Of a stretch of 64,000 nt of DNA, positions 41,346 to 50,451 are shown piece after piece. The position numbers and the translations under genes were made by a program. Positions within the stretch are counted from its first letter, which is position 1. Every line of letters begins with the position of its first letter. Source of the stretch: Microbacterium sp. MYb72 (GTDB lineage: Bacteria; Actinomycetota; Actinomycetes; Actinomycetales; Microbacteriaceae). The notes under the pieces are model-generated. The model made no database searches. It saw only the letters and a program-made list of their open reading frames with translations, and was not told the origin of the DNA. The DNA is taken from contig NZ_PCOT01000023.1 of NCBI RefSeq assembly GCF_002979415.1, positions 1 to 64,000 of the forward strand. Reading direction: 5' to 3'.

Positions 41346-42332
41346 ATGACCACGACAGCCACTCTCACCGAGCGCTACATCGCCGCCACGGTCAAGGGCC
41401 TGCGACCCGAGACGCAGGACGATGTGCGGGCGGAGCTCGAAGCCTCCATCGCCGACGCGATCGAGGCGCGTCTCGAGCAGGGCGAGGCGCCGGATGACGC
41501 AGAGCGCGCCGTCCTCACGGAGCTCGGCGACCCCGGCATCCTCGCCGCCGGGTACGCGGATCGTCCGCTGCACCTGATCGGTCCGCGCTTCTACCTCACG
41601 TGGTGGCGGCTGCTGAAGCTGCTGCTGGCGATCGTCCCGGTGTGCGTGCTCGGCGCCGTCGCCCTCGGGCAGACGATCTCGGGCGCGGCTGTGGGCGAGG
41701 TCATCTCGACCTCGCTCGTCGCGGCAGGTGGCGCGATCATGCACATCTGCTTCTGGACGACCCTCGTGTTCGTCATCCTCGAGCGCACCGGGAGCACGAC
41801 GACGATCGACGAGTGGGATCTCGACAAGCTGCCCGAGATCACCGACGACGGGGTGGGGCGCAGCGAGCTGATCGCCTCGCTCGTCTTTCTCGGCATCGCG
41901 GCCGGTGCGCTGCTCTGGGACCGCTTCCGTGGCTTCGTCCCCGGTGAGGCGCTGCCGATCCTCGACCCGGCCCTGTGGCCGTGGGGCATCAGCGTCCTGT
42001 TCGCGCTCATCGTGGCCGAGGTCGTGTTCGCCGTCGTCGTGTTCCGTCGCGGCTGGAGCACCGGGCTGGCCGTGGTCAACACCGTCCTGGCGCTGGCCTT
42101 CCTCGCCTGGACGCTCGTCCTGCTGCTGGGCGGGCAGCTCGTCAACCCGGACTTCCTCTCGTACATCGTCGCCGTGGGCGGGGAGGGGTTCGCGGCCGGC
42201 GATGCCGGGGCCGCAGGCGAAGGCGGCGTCTTCCGCATCCTGGCCGTCCTCCTCGGGTTCGGCGTCGCGATCGGCGTCGGGTGGGACATCGTCGACGGAT
42301 GGCTCAAGACCGTCCGCCGCAGCCGCCGCTGA
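41346..42332 (+). CDS. HAAS/permease-prefix-domain membrane protein
   Basis: 328 aa. Residues 1-75 form the cytoplasmic HAAS (permease prefix) domain seen beside PadR regulators: LTERYIAATVKGLRPETQDDVRAELEASI.., AVLTELGDPGILAAGYADRP. Then about seven hydrophobic segments to residue 320. GAGGAG lies about 8 bases before ATG 41346. Such PadR-HAAS pairs respond to membrane-active compounds; the HAAS domain may bind the regulator or sense the membrane. No separate transport motor is encoded here. Confidence 0.82.
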   Translation: MTTTATLTERYIAATVKGLRPETQDDVRAELEASIADAIEARLEQGEAPDDAERAVLTELGDPGILAAGYADRPLHLIGPRFYLTWWRLLKLLLAIVPVCVLGAVALGQTISGAAVGEVISTSLVAAGGAIMHICFWTTLVFVILERTGSTTTIDEWDLDKLPEITDDGVGRSELIASLVFLGIAAGALLWDRFRGFVPGEALPILDPALWPWGISVLFALIVAEVVFAVVVFRRGWSTGLAVVNTVLALAFLAWTLVLLLGGQLVNPDFLSYIVAVGGEGFAAGDAGAAGEGGVFRILAVLLGFGVAIGVGWDIVDGWLKTVRRSRR

Positions 42333-42340
42333 CGGCATCC

Positions 42341-42383
42341 ATGCAGAAGGCGCTGTTCCCCGGGGGAGCAGCGCCTTCCGCAT
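42341..42383 (+). terminator. Intrinsic terminator after the PadR/HAAS operon
   Basis: Stem of about 21 bases: ATGC, one mismatch, GAAGGCGCTG, a T-G wobble, TCCCC, then the complementary arm, with almost no loop. It separates this operon from menB. Confidence 0.7.
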
Positions 42384-42415
42384 GTCCACGCGGTCACGGG
42401 AATAGGCTGGATGCC

Positions 42416-43327
42416 GTGACCACACCCTTCGTCTCCGACCTGTTCGATCCCGAGGAGTGGGTGCTCGCGCCCGGTGCCGAGGACTACACCGACATCACGG
42501 CGCACGTCACGCACGACGGCGGGGTCGCGCGCATCGCGTTCAACCGGCCGGAGGTGCGCAACGCGTTCCGTCCGCACACGGTCGACGAGCTGTATCGCGC
42601 CCTCGACATCGCCCGGCAGGACCCGCGCATCGGAGCCGTGCTGCTCACGGGCAACGGCCCCAGCCCGAAGGACGGCGGCTGGGCGTTCTGCTCAGGCGGC
42701 GACCAGCGCATCCGCGGACGCGACGGCTACAAGTACTCCGATTCAGAGACCACCGTGCACGACTCCGCACGAGGCGGGCGTCTGCACATCCTCGAGGTGC
42801 AGCGGCTCATCCGCTTCATGCCCAAGGTCGTCATCGCGGTCATCCCCGGGTGGGCCGCGGGGGGCGGGCACTCGCTGCACGTCGTGTGCGACCTCTCGGT
42901 GGCATCGGCGGAGGAGGCGCGCTTCAAGCAGACGGATGCCGACGTCGGCAGCTTCGACGCGGGATACGGTTCCGCGTACATGGCGCGGCAGACCGGCCAG
43001 AAGATCGCGCGAGAGGTGTTCTTCCTCGCTGAGGAGTACTCGGCGCAGCGCGCGTACGAGATGGGCGCGGTCAACCGCGTCGTGCCGCACGCGGAGCTGG
43101 AGCGCGAAGCACTGGCGATGGCCAGGACGGTGCTCACCAAGTCGCCGACCGCGATCCGCATGCTGAAGTTCGCCTTCAACGCCGTCGACGACGGACTCGT
43201 CGGCCAGCAGGTGTTCGCGGGGGAGGCGACCCGTCTCGCCTACGGCACGGACGAGGCCGTGGAGGGTCGCGACTCCTTCCTCGAGAAGCGCGCTCCCGAC
43301 TGGTCGTCCTTCCCGTACCACTACTGA
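42416..43327 (+). CDS. menB: 1,4-Dihydroxy-2-naphthoyl-CoA synthase (MenB)
   Basis: 303 aa crotonase. The MenB-specific stretch is present: WAFCSGGDQRIRGRDGYKY near residue 85, IPGWAAGGGHSLHVVCDLSVAS near 143 (oxyanion Gly), and VGSFDAGYGSAYMARQTGQKIAREVFFL. It closes the second ring of menaquinone from o-succinylbenzoyl-CoA. GTG 42416 is preceded at 7 bases by TAGGCT (42403-42408) and has no Shine-Dalgarno. menE lies 82 bases downstream on the same strand. Confidence 0.95.
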   Translation: MTTPFVSDLFDPEEWVLAPGAEDYTDITAHVTHDGGVARIAFNRPEVRNAFRPHTVDELYRALDIARQDPRIGAVLLTGNGPSPKDGGWAFCSGGDQRIRGRDGYKYSDSETTVHDSARGGRLHILEVQRLIRFMPKVVIAVIPGWAAGGGHSLHVVCDLSVASAEEARFKQTDADVGSFDAGYGSAYMARQTGQKIAREVFFLAEEYSAQRAYEMGAVNRVVPHAELEREALAMARTVLTKSPTAIRMLKFAFNAVDDGLVGQQVFAGEATRLAYGTDEAVEGRDSFLEKRAPDWSSFPYHY

Positions 43328-43409
43328 TCCCGCTCATGGTCTCGACGATCTTCGACCCTCTCCACCCCGGCATCGTGGGGGAAAAGCCCCGTGCTCGGCG
43401 GGGCGACCG

Positions 43410-44552
43410 ATGATCGCGCTCAGGCCCACGGATGCCGACGACCCGGTCGCGCTGCGTGAGGCGCTGGCTCGGGCGCTCGACGGCGGACCCGCTCTGGGCT
43501 TCGGCATGCTCGACGGCGCCCCTGAGCGCGTGCCAGACGGCACGGCCGCGGTCATCGCGACCTCCGGGTCGAGCGGCATCCCGAAGCGGGTGGTCCTGAG
43601 CGGGGAGGCGCTGCGCTCCAGCGCCGAGGCCACCGCGTCGCGGATCGGCAGCGGCCGCTGGCTGCTCGCCCTCCCCGCGACCTATGTGGCCGGGCTCCAG
43701 GTGCTCGTCCGCTCCGTCGTCGCCGGCACCGAGCCCGCCGTGCTCGAGGGCCGGTTCTCGGCGGAGACGTTCGCGCAGACCACCCTGTCCATGCTGCGCA
43801 CGGGGGAGGAGAGGCTCTACACCTCCCTCGTGCCCGCGCAGCTCGCGACGCTGCTGGATGCCGCGGACAGCATCCCCGTCCGTGCGGCGCTGCAGGCCTA
43901 CCGCGCCATCCTGGTCGGCGGTCAGGCGCTGCCGGAGCCGCTCCGCGACCGTGCGGGAGAGCTCGGTGCGCGCCTGGTCCGCACCTACGGATCGAGCGAG
44001 ACGAGCGGGGGCTGCGTGTACGACGGCGAGCCCCTCGACACGGTCGCCGTCCGCTCCGTCGACGGAGAGCTGCACATCGCCGGACCCATGCTCGCCGACG
44101 GCTACCTCGGAGACGAGGAGCTCACCGCCCGCTCCTTCACCCGAGACGAGCACGGCATCCGCTGGTACCGCACCGGCGACCTCGGACTGGTGGAGGACGG
44201 CATCGTGCGGGTGCACGGCCGTGCGGACAATGTGATCGTGTCCGGCGGCATCAACATCTCCCTCGACCGGGTCGAGCGGATCGTCCGGCGCGTCCCCGGA
44301 CTCAGCGGCGCCGTCGTCGTCGGCGTCGCGGACGAGCGCTGGGGTGAGGCCTCCGTGATCGTCGCCGCCCGTGGTGAAGCGCTCCGCCGCAGCGAGTCCG
44401 AGCAGCTCGCCCACGCGAGGGATGCCGTCGCCGAAGAGCTCGGCAGGCACGCGCGCCCCGCGCGGCTCATCCTCGTCGACGAGCTCGACGTCCTGACCTC
44501 GGGCAAGCCCGACCGCGAGTCGATCCGCAGGGCCGTCTCCGAGCTGCGCTGA
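43410..44552 (+). CDS. menE: o-Succinylbenzoate-CoA ligase (MenE)
   Basis: 380 aa, short for an adenylate-forming enzyme but normal for actinobacterial MenE. P-loop ATSGSSGIPKRV near residue 50, YGSSETSGG near 195, YRTGDLGLVEDG near 252, hinge and GGINISLDRVE near 280, and the C-terminal catalytic Lys in SGKPDRESIRR. It activates o-succinylbenzoate with CoA using ATP, the step between MenC and MenB. GGGGCG lies shortly before ATG 43410. Together with menB this is a partial menaquinone cluster; other men genes are outside the window. Confidence 0.9.
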   Translation: MIALRPTDADDPVALREALARALDGGPALGFGMLDGAPERVPDGTAAVIATSGSSGIPKRVVLSGEALRSSAEATASRIGSGRWLLALPATYVAGLQVLVRSVVAGTEPAVLEGRFSAETFAQTTLSMLRTGEERLYTSLVPAQLATLLDAADSIPVRAALQAYRAILVGGQALPEPLRDRAGELGARLVRTYGSSETSGGCVYDGEPLDTVAVRSVDGELHIAGPMLADGYLGDEELTARSFTRDEHGIRWYRTGDLGLVEDGIVRVHGRADNVIVSGGINISLDRVERIVRRVPGLSGAVVVGVADERWGEASVIVAARGEALRRSESEQLAHARDAVAEELGRHARPARLILVDELDVLTSGKPDRESIRRAVSELR

Positions 44553-44598
44553 TCGTCGCCGTGGCGGGCGCGGTCTCCGGCAGGTGCCAGACTGGAGC

Positions 44599-45390
44599 AT
44601 GGCCACGTACACGCATGGACACCACTCGTCCGTCCTCCGCTCCCACAGCAGCCGCGACATCTCGAACTCCGCCGAGTACCTCCGCCCGCACCTCACCCCG
44701 TCGACGCGGCTCCTCGACGTCGGGGCCGGTCCCGGATCGATCACGGTCGACTTCGCCGGACTCGTGGCCCGCGTCACGGCCACCGAGATCGACGAGAACG
44801 CCCTGGCGCTGTCGCGCGGGCTCGCGGAGAGCCGGGGCGTCGCGAACATCGACTTCTCGGTCGAGGACGTGCACGCGCTGAGCTTCGCCGACGACAGCTT
44901 CGACGTGGTGCACGCGCACCAGGTGCTGCAGCACGTCGGCGACCCGGTGCAGGCGCTGCGGGAGATGCGCAGGGTCACCGTGCCCGGCGGCGTCGTCGCG
45001 GCGCGGGACGCCGACTACGCGGGCTTTCACTGGTTCCCGATGCTGCCGGAGCTCGACCGCTGGCTCGACCTGTACCGGCGCGCGGCGCAGGCCAACGGCG
45101 GTGAACCGGACGCCGGGCGACGTCTGCTGTCGTGGGCGCGCGCCGCCGGCTTCGTCGACGTCACGGCGACGGCATCCACCTGGTGCTACGCGAACCCCGA
45201 GGATCGGGCGTGGTGGGGCGGCATGTGGGCCGACCGCATCCTGGAATCCGCGCTGACCCGTCAACTGCTCGACAGCGGCATGGCGACCGACGCGGAACTG
45301 CGCGGCATCAGCGAGGCCTGGCATCGCTGGGCCGACGACGGCGACGGCTGGTTCCTCGTGCCGCACGGGGAGATCATCGCGCGCGCCTGA
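44599..45390 (+). CDS. SAM-dependent methyltransferase
   Basis: 263 aa, class I fold. Motif I LLDVGAGPGSITVDFA near residue 37, acidic loop in VTATEIDENALAL, motif II DDSFDVVHAHQVLQHVGDP near 97, motif III LREMRRVTVPGGVVAARDAD. It is of the UbiE/Methyltransf_11 type. Position after menB-menE raises the idea of a quinone methylase, but sequences of this type are generic and the UbiE/MenG-specific motifs are not clear. Start ATG 44599 has CAGACT 5 bases upstream and no SD. Followed by the inverted-repeat element at 45392. Confidence 0.8.
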   Translation: MATYTHGHHSSVLRSHSSRDISNSAEYLRPHLTPSTRLLDVGAGPGSITVDFAGLVARVTATEIDENALALSRGLAESRGVANIDFSVEDVHALSFADDSFDVVHAHQVLQHVGDPVQALREMRRVTVPGGVVAARDADYAGFHWFPMLPELDRWLDLYRRAAQANGGEPDAGRRLLSWARAAGFVDVTATASTWCYANPEDRAWWGGMWADRILESALTRQLLDSGMATDAELRGISEAWHRWADDGDGWFLVPHGEIIARA

Positions 45391-45391
45391 G

Positions 45392-45477
45392 GTTCACAAC
45401 TCCTCAAGAATCGGGCCGGGATGCCGCGACGGCGTCTTCGCAGCGCCCGATCATCGGATTCTTGAGGAGTTGTGAAC
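45392..45477. repeat. 86-base element with 21-base terminal inverted repeats
   Basis: Perfect arms GTTCACAACTCCTCAAGAAT(C) at 45392-45412 and the exact reverse complement at 45457-45477, with a 44-base interior holding a second pair (ATCGGGC/GCCCGAT). The arms are AT-richer than their surroundings. It begins one base after the methyltransferase stop. It may be a terminator, a REP-like element or a short nonautonomous mobile element. No target-site duplication is obvious. The rest of the gap to 45541 holds the kinase promoter. Confidence 0.65.
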
Positions 45478-45541
45478 GCGGCGGATCGGATACATCCGCA
45501 GACGGATGCGGCGTCCTGACGCGGCCCCGTACCGTAGGAGG

Positions 45542-46729
45542 GTGTTCCGCCCCGTCTCCCGAGCCTGGCTCGTCGTCGACATCATCGGCGCCGTCTTCGG
45601 CTTCGTCGTCACCACCCCGCTGACGTTCATCGCCGGCTCCAGCTGGCTCAGCGCGTGGATCGGCGCCGAGCCGGTGGCCGTCGTGATGTACGTCATCGTC
45701 GGCCTCATCCTGTGGGGAGCCGCGGCGATCAGCCGCCTGTCTCCCACCCTCGCGATCGGCATCGCCTGGTTCGGCGCCGTCGTGCAGATGGCGGCAGGGC
45801 TGCCTCCGAGCGCCTACGACGCGGGCATCCTCGTGGTGCTCTTCGCGACAGCCGCGTGGGGCACGCGGCGGATCCTCTGGATCGGCGGCGTCTCGGCGCT
45901 GGGCGGCGGGATTATCGGCGGCCTGTACTTCGCGGTCATCTGGTCGGGAGAGCTGCTGACGGATGCCGCGAGCACTATGCGCGCGGCGCTGATCGGCTCG
46001 CTGATGGCCTCCGTCTTCGTGCTCGCGATGGTGATGTCCTGGGGCACCGGGCTCCTCTGGCGCGTGGTGCTGAACGGACGGGAGACGCAGGTCGCCCGTG
46101 CCCAGGCCGAACTGCTGGCGGCCGAGGAGCAGGAGCGCGTGCGGATCGCGCGCGACATGCACGACATCGTGGCGCACTCGCTGGCCGTCGTGATCGCGCA
46201 GGCCGACGGCGCGCGGTATGCGGCGGCGGTCAAACCCGAGATGGCGACCGAGGCGCTGAGCACGATCGCGCAGACGGCTCGCGGGGCGCTGTCGGACGTG
46301 CGGCTGCTCCTCACCCAGCTGCGGCATCGGCAGGGAGACGGCCCTCAGCCGACCCTCGCCGACCTCGAGACGCTCTTCGCGCAGGTGCGTCAGGCGGGCG
46401 TCGAACCGCGCATCACCGTCGATCCGATGCCGCCGGGGGAGCCGCCGGGGGCGATCCAGCTCGCCGTCTACCGGATCCTGCAGGAGGCGCTCACGAACGC
46501 CATCCGACACGGCGACGGCGCGGTCGACGTGCGGCTCGCGTGGCTCCCCGACCGCGTCGACGTCGTCGTCGCCAACGCCTTCGAGAAGGAGACCGCGTCG
46601 CTCGGGGGCGGCCACGGCGTCATCGGCATGCGTGAGCGCGCCCAGCTCGTGGGCGGTAGCCTTCAGGCGGGGCAGGAGGGCGAACGGTTCGTCGTGCGCG
46701 CCTCGCTTCCCATCGGAGGAGCCGCATGA
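45542..46729 (+). CDS. Sensor histidine kinase (NarL-type partner)
   Basis: 395 aa. About five to six membrane helices (residues 8-175) with little extracellular sequence, then a HisKA_3 dimerisation segment EQERVRIARDMHDIVAHSLAVVI (phospho-His near 212) and a HATPase domain (LQEALTNAIRHGDG, later GGHGVIGMRERAQLVGG). It autophosphorylates and passes phosphate to the regulator encoded next. GTG 45542 has TACCGT 6 bases upstream. Stop and next start overlap (ATGA). The membrane-embedded sensor and the nearby ABC exporter fit an envelope-stress role; the signal is unknown. Confidence 0.92.
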   Translation: MFRPVSRAWLVVDIIGAVFGFVVTTPLTFIAGSSWLSAWIGAEPVAVVMYVIVGLILWGAAAISRLSPTLAIGIAWFGAVVQMAAGLPPSAYDAGILVVLFATAAWGTRRILWIGGVSALGGGIIGGLYFAVIWSGELLTDAASTMRAALIGSLMASVFVLAMVMSWGTGLLWRVVLNGRETQVARAQAELLAAEEQERVRIARDMHDIVAHSLAVVIAQADGARYAAAVKPEMATEALSTIAQTARGALSDVRLLLTQLRHRQGDGPQPTLADLETLFAQVRQAGVEPRITVDPMPPGEPPGAIQLAVYRILQEALTNAIRHGDGAVDVRLAWLPDRVDVVVANAFEKETASLGGGHGVIGMRERAQLVGGSLQAGQEGERFVVRASLPIGGAA

Positions 46730-47361
46730 TCAGGGTCGTACTCGTCGATGACCAGGCGCTGTTCCGCGCCGGCATCCGCATGCTCGTCGCGTCGCAGCCC
46801 GACCTCGACGTCGTGGGCGAGGCGGGCGACGGGCGAGAGGCGATCGACGTCGTCCGGGCCACGCGCCCCGACGTCGTGCTGATGGACATCCGGATGCCGG
46901 TCATGGACGGCCTCACGGCCACCGCCGAGATCCTCACCCAGCCCGACGCCCCTCGCATCGTGATGCTGACGACCTTCGACCTCGACGAGGCGGCGGCCAG
47001 AGCCATCCGTCAGGGGGCCAGCGGGTTCCTCCTGAAGGACGCCGACCCCGAGTTCCTGCTCGCGGCGATCCGCACCGTGCACGGAGGGTCGAGCGTGATC
47101 GCGGCATCCGCCACCCGTGATCTCTTCGCGCACTTCGCCGAGGCTCCCAAGCCCGTCCCCGCGCAGTACGCCGACCTCACCGACCGGGAGAGGGAGATCT
47201 TCGCGCTCGCGGCGAGGGGCCTCTCGAACTCCGAGATCGCCGCGCGCGAGTACCTCAGCGAGGCGACCGTGAAGACGCACATCAGCCGGATCCTCACCAA
47301 GCTCTCCCTGCGCGACCGGGTGCAGCTCGTCGTGTTCGCGTTCGAGCACGGGCTCACCTGA
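46726..47361 (+). CDS. LuxR/NarL-family response regulator
   Basis: 211 aa. Receiver domain (1-120): acidic pair VDDQ, phospho-acceptor Asp in VVLMDIRMPVMDG near residue 54, Thr in MLTTFD, Lys in GFLLKDADPE. C-terminal LuxR helix-turn-helix (150-211): LTDREREIFALAARGLSNSEIAAREYLSEATVKTHISRIL. It is translationally coupled to the kinase (ATGA). Targets are unknown; the ABC exporter at 48074 is a candidate from proximity. Confidence 0.95.
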   Translation: MIRVVLVDDQALFRAGIRMLVASQPDLDVVGEAGDGREAIDVVRATRPDVVLMDIRMPVMDGLTATAEILTQPDAPRIVMLTTFDLDEAAARAIRQGASGFLLKDADPEFLLAAIRTVHGGSSVIAASATRDLFAHFAEAPKPVPAQYADLTDREREIFALAARGLSNSEIAAREYLSEATVKTHISRILTKLSLRDRVQLVVFAFEHGLT

Positions 47362-47415
47362 CCCGATCCGCGGTCCTGGGCGCCGGATGTCGGCGGACGG
47401 GAGGATGCTGTCGTC

Positions 47416-47886
47416 ATGACAGAACCTCTCGTCCCGATCTCCGTCCGCCTCGACATCGACACCGTCGCCCCGCATTTCTCCCGGGCGCTCGCCCATCTCG
47501 ACAACGCGATGGTCCGCGAGCTCGACGCGGTGGGCTTCGAGAGCCGCCTGCGCGAGCTGGTGCGTCTCAGAGCCTCCCAGCTGAACGGCTGCAGTTACTG
47601 CGTCGAGCTGCACTCCGGCGATGCCCTCACGGCGGGCGACACCCCGCAGCGGATCAACGCGGTCGCGGTGTGGCGCGAGTCCCCGCTGTTCACCGCCCGC
47701 GATCGCGCCGCCCTCGCGCTGACCGAGAGCATCACGAGGACGTCGGAGACGCACGTCCCCGACGCCGACTGGGATGCGGCCGCCGCCGTCTTCTCGACCG
47801 AGGAGCTGGGGGCGCTCGTGGCGCTCATCGTCACGATCAACGCCTGGAACGCGGTCGGTGTGTCGACGCACGCCTGGGTGGGGTGA
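47416..47886 (+). CDS. Carboxymuconolactone decarboxylase/AhpD-like protein
   Basis: 156 aa. CMD-family core with the redox pair in GCSYCVELHS near residue 61 and a downstream conserved His in the same helix; then RDRAALALTESITRT and the terminal VSTHAWVG. Such proteins act as alkylhydroperoxidase-type reductases or are uncharacterised. GATGCT lies 6 bases before ATG 47416. Its last codons merge into the 26-base repeat array that follows, so the stop codon is part of the first repeat. Confidence 0.87.
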   Translation: MTEPLVPISVRLDIDTVAPHFSRALAHLDNAMVRELDAVGFESRLRELVRLRASQLNGCSYCVELHSGDALTAGDTPQRINAVAVWRESPLFTARDRAALALTESITRTSETHVPDADWDAAAAVFSTEELGALVALIVTINAWNAVGVSTHAWVG

Positions 47887-47999
47887 CGGCCACAGACGTC
47901 TGTGCGGGGTGAAGGCCACAGACGCCTGTGTGGGATGAAGGCCGCAGAAGCCTGTGTGGGGTGAAGGCCACGGACGCTTGTTTCGGGGTGACGGCGAAG
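47881..47999. repeat. Array of 26-base tandem repeats
   Basis: Four full units (starting 47881, 47907, 47933, 47959) and a partial fifth, consensus GGGTGAAGGCCACAGACGCC then TGTGTG. Unit 1 contains the perfect 14-base palindrome CACAGACGTCTGTG; later units are progressively less symmetric. The array fills most of the gap before the ABC exporter (promoter TAGCGT at 48061). Binding-site iterons or a decaying minisatellite are both possible. Confidence 0.75.
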
Positions 48000-48073
48000 T
48001 CATCCTCCAGATGTACGCGGATGCGCCGCACGGGCGACGCGCCCGCTGATGCCGCCGAAATAGCGTCGAAGGC

Positions 48074-48835
48074 ATGGAGATCACGACCACAGACCTGGGG
48101 CTCGCCGCCCGCGTCCAGCACCTGAAGAAGACCTACGGCGCCGTCGAGGGCACCGTGCGCGCCCTCGACGATGTGAGCGTCGGCATCCGTCGCGGTCAGT
48201 TCACCGCGATCATGGGCCCATCGGGCTCCGGCAAGTCCACGCTCATGCACATCATGGCCGGACTCGACACCCCCACCGAGGGGCGTGCCTGGATCGGAGA
48301 CACCGAGATCACCGGACTCGGAGACCTCGACCTCACGATCCTGCGCCGACGCCGTGTCGGCTTCATCTTCCAGGCGTTCAACCTCGTGCCCACGCTCACG
48401 GCGCTCGGCAACATCATGCTGCCCTTCGAGCTCGACGGGCGTCGTCCGAGCGCGATCGAGAAGGCTCGCATCGACGGCCTCATCGACACCCTCGGACTCG
48501 GCGCGCGCCTGGACCACCGCCCGCACCAGCTCTCGGGCGGCCAGCAGCAGCGCGTCGCGATCGCCCGCGCCCTCGCCACGGCCCCCGACCTCGTCTTCGC
48601 CGACGAGCCGACGGGCAACCTCGACTCCAAGACCGGTCGTGAGGTGCTCCAGCTGCTCGCCACCGCCAGCCGCGAGCACGGCCAGTCCATCGCGATGGTC
48701 ACGCACGACGCGATCGCCGCAAGCCATGCCGACCGCGTGCTCTTCCTCGGCGACGGCCGCATCGTCGCCGATCACCCGCGGCAGACCGCCGAGGAGATCT
48801 CGGCGTACATGCTCGCCGCCGAGGTGGCGGCGTGA
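48074..48835 (+). CDS. MacB/LolD-type ABC ATPase
   Basis: 253 aa. Walker [10 protein letters not shown] near residue 49, signature LSGGQQQR near 156, Walker [13 protein letters not shown] near 177, the combination seen in MacB/LolD/FtsE-like exporters. It is coupled to the FtsX-type permease (GTGA overlap at 48832). TAGCGT (48061-48066) lies 7 bases before ATG 48074, so a leaderless mRNA is probable. With the permease it likely exports peptides or antibiotics or detoxifies the envelope, controlled perhaps by the upstream two-component system. Confidence 0.93.
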   Translation: MEITTTDLGLAARVQHLKKTYGAVEGTVRALDDVSVGIRRGQFTAIMGPSGSGKSTLMHIMAGLDTPTEGRAWIGDTEITGLGDLDLTILRRRRVGFIFQAFNLVPTLTALGNIMLPFELDGRRPSAIEKARIDGLIDTLGLGARLDHRPHQLSGGQQQRVAIARALATAPDLVFADEPTGNLDSKTGREVLQLLATASREHGQSIAMVTHDAIAASHADRVLFLGDGRIVADHPRQTAEEISAYMLAAEVAA

Positions 48836-50289
48836 GCGCGGTCGCGACGGTCGTTCCTCAGACATCGGCGACCGGTCCTCGGCTGGCCTGGCTCAGTGAC
48901 AGGGGCATGGGCGCCAGCATCCTCGTGGCGACGCTGTCGGCCGCGTTCGGCGTGCTCCTGGTGGAGACGACGGTGTTCATCGGCGCGGTGCTGCAGGCCG
49001 ACCCCTTCATCGGAGACAGCGAGACGCTCGCCATCGTCGTCGGCATCCTGTCGGTGCTGCTGACGGGCGTCGCGATGTACGTCGCCGCGATCGTCACCGC
49101 CAACACGTTCTCCACGATCATCGCGGGGCGCACCAGGCAGATCGCCCTCATGCGCCTGATCGGGGCCACGGCGCGCTCGCAGCGCGGTGAGGTGGGACGT
49201 CAGGGGCTGATCGTCGGCATCATCGGCGCCGCGCTCGGACTGCTCGTCGGGCTGCTCGCCTCCGTCGCCGGCGTGCAGATCGCCTCTGGGCTGCTCGCCA
49301 ACCCTCCCGTCGGCTTCTCGCTCGCGCAGCCGTTCATCGTGCTGCCCGCCGTCGGCGTCGCGCTCACGACCTGGGCTGCGGCCTGGGCGGGATCCCGCCG
49401 TGTGCTGGCGGTGACCCCGCTGCAGGCGATCGGCGGCTCCGTCGAGCGCACGCACGACGAGGTCTCCCGCCCCGGCCGTCACATCGGCGCGTGGGTGCTT
49501 CTGGCCATCGGCGCGGCCCTCCTCGCCGGCGGCGTGCTGGTCGGACTCGCGAGCCCGCTCGGCGTCGTCGTCGCGTTCTTCGGCGGTCTGCTGTCGTTCA
49601 CCGGGCTCGCCCTGGGCTCGGTGCTCTTCATGCCTCCGGTGCTCCGCCTCGTCGGCCGTCTCTTCGGGCGCAGTGCGACGGCGCGCCTCGCCGCCGAGAA
49701 CGCCCTCCGGTACCCGGAGCGCTCCTCGCGCATGGCCATCGGCGTCGTGATGGGCGTGACGCTCGTGACGATGTTCGCCGTCGCGCTCGAGTCGGTGAAG
49801 CAGATGATGATCAACCAGGTGGAGGGCGAGGTGCCCGCGGAGTTCTTCGCGCCCTTCGACGCCTTCGCCTCGGTCATGATGGTGCTCGTCGCGGTCTCCG
49901 CGGTGATCGCCGCCGTCGGACTCGTGAACCTGCTCACGATCGGCGTGGTGCAGCGCCGTCGGGAGCTTGGGCTGCTCCGTTCGATCGGGCTGTCCAACGG
50001 TCAGGTGCGCCGCATGGTGCTGCTGGAGGCGACGCACATCACCGTCGCGGCGACGCTGACCGGACTCGTGCTGGGCGTCGTGTACGGCTGGATCGCCGCG
50101 CAGTCGCTGCTGGGGTCGGTCCCCACGCTGCCTGACTTCGTGCCGGCGGGTCTCGTGCCTCCGCACGTCCCGTGGCTGCCGATCGTGATCATCGTCGCCG
50201 CGACCGCGGTGCTGACGCTCGTCGCGGCGGCCACCCCCACGCGTCTCGCGACCCGCGTCGCTCCGGTCGAGGCGCTGGCCGCCGACTGA
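48832..50289 (+). CDS. FtsX-family ABC permease
   Basis: 485 aa. Two FtsX units: helices near residues 30-50, 65-90 and 125-160 for the first, 215-260 for the second core, and 345-470 for the last, which includes GVVQRRRELGLLRSIGLSNGQVRRMVLLEA, the cytoplasmic signature. The extracellular part is small, unlike MacB proper with its large domain, so it resembles BceB-like or antimicrobial-peptide-type permeases in part. GTG 48832 overlaps the ATPase stop. A terminator follows at 50346. Confidence 0.9.
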   Translation: MSAVATVVPQTSATGPRLAWLSDRGMGASILVATLSAAFGVLLVETTVFIGAVLQADPFIGDSETLAIVVGILSVLLTGVAMYVAAIVTANTFSTIIAGRTRQIALMRLIGATARSQRGEVGRQGLIVGIIGAALGLLVGLLASVAGVQIASGLLANPPVGFSLAQPFIVLPAVGVALTTWAAAWAGSRRVLAVTPLQAIGGSVERTHDEVSRPGRHIGAWVLLAIGAALLAGGVLVGLASPLGVVVAFFGGLLSFTGLALGSVLFMPPVLRLVGRLFGRSATARLAAENALRYPERSSRMAIGVVMGVTLVTMFAVALESVKQMMINQVEGEVPAEFFAPFDAFASVMMVLVAVSAVIAAVGLVNLLTIGVVQRRRELGLLRSIGLSNGQVRRMVLLEATHITVAATLTGLVLGVVYGWIAAQSLLGSVPTLPDFVPAGLVPPHVPWLPIVIIVAATAVLTLVAAATPTRLATRVAPVEALAAD

Positions 50290-50345
50290 ACGTCTCCGGA
50301 ACCGATGCGGGAGCCGATCTCGCGTGCGGGGCCCCGGTGACGGAG

Positions 50346-50376
50346 ACGGACGCCTCTGCGGTGCGGAGGCGTCCGT
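50346..50376 (+). terminator. Intrinsic terminator after the ABC exporter
   Basis: ACGGACGCCTC and GAGGCGTCCGT form a perfect 11-base stem with a 9-base loop, followed by TTTCG. Confidence 0.75.
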
Positions 50377-50451
50377 TTCGGGCACTCCGTGGCGGCGGGC
50401 CTGGCTTCCTGGGGCGGCGGGCCCGCTCTCCGGGACGCATAGGCTGGACGG

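Noticed and set aside
45392-45477. Insertion sequence
   Set aside because: The interior is only 44 bases and has no transposase; retained only as a repeat element.
47881-47999. CRISPR array
   Set aside because: The 26-base units are directly adjacent without spacers, and no cas genes are present.
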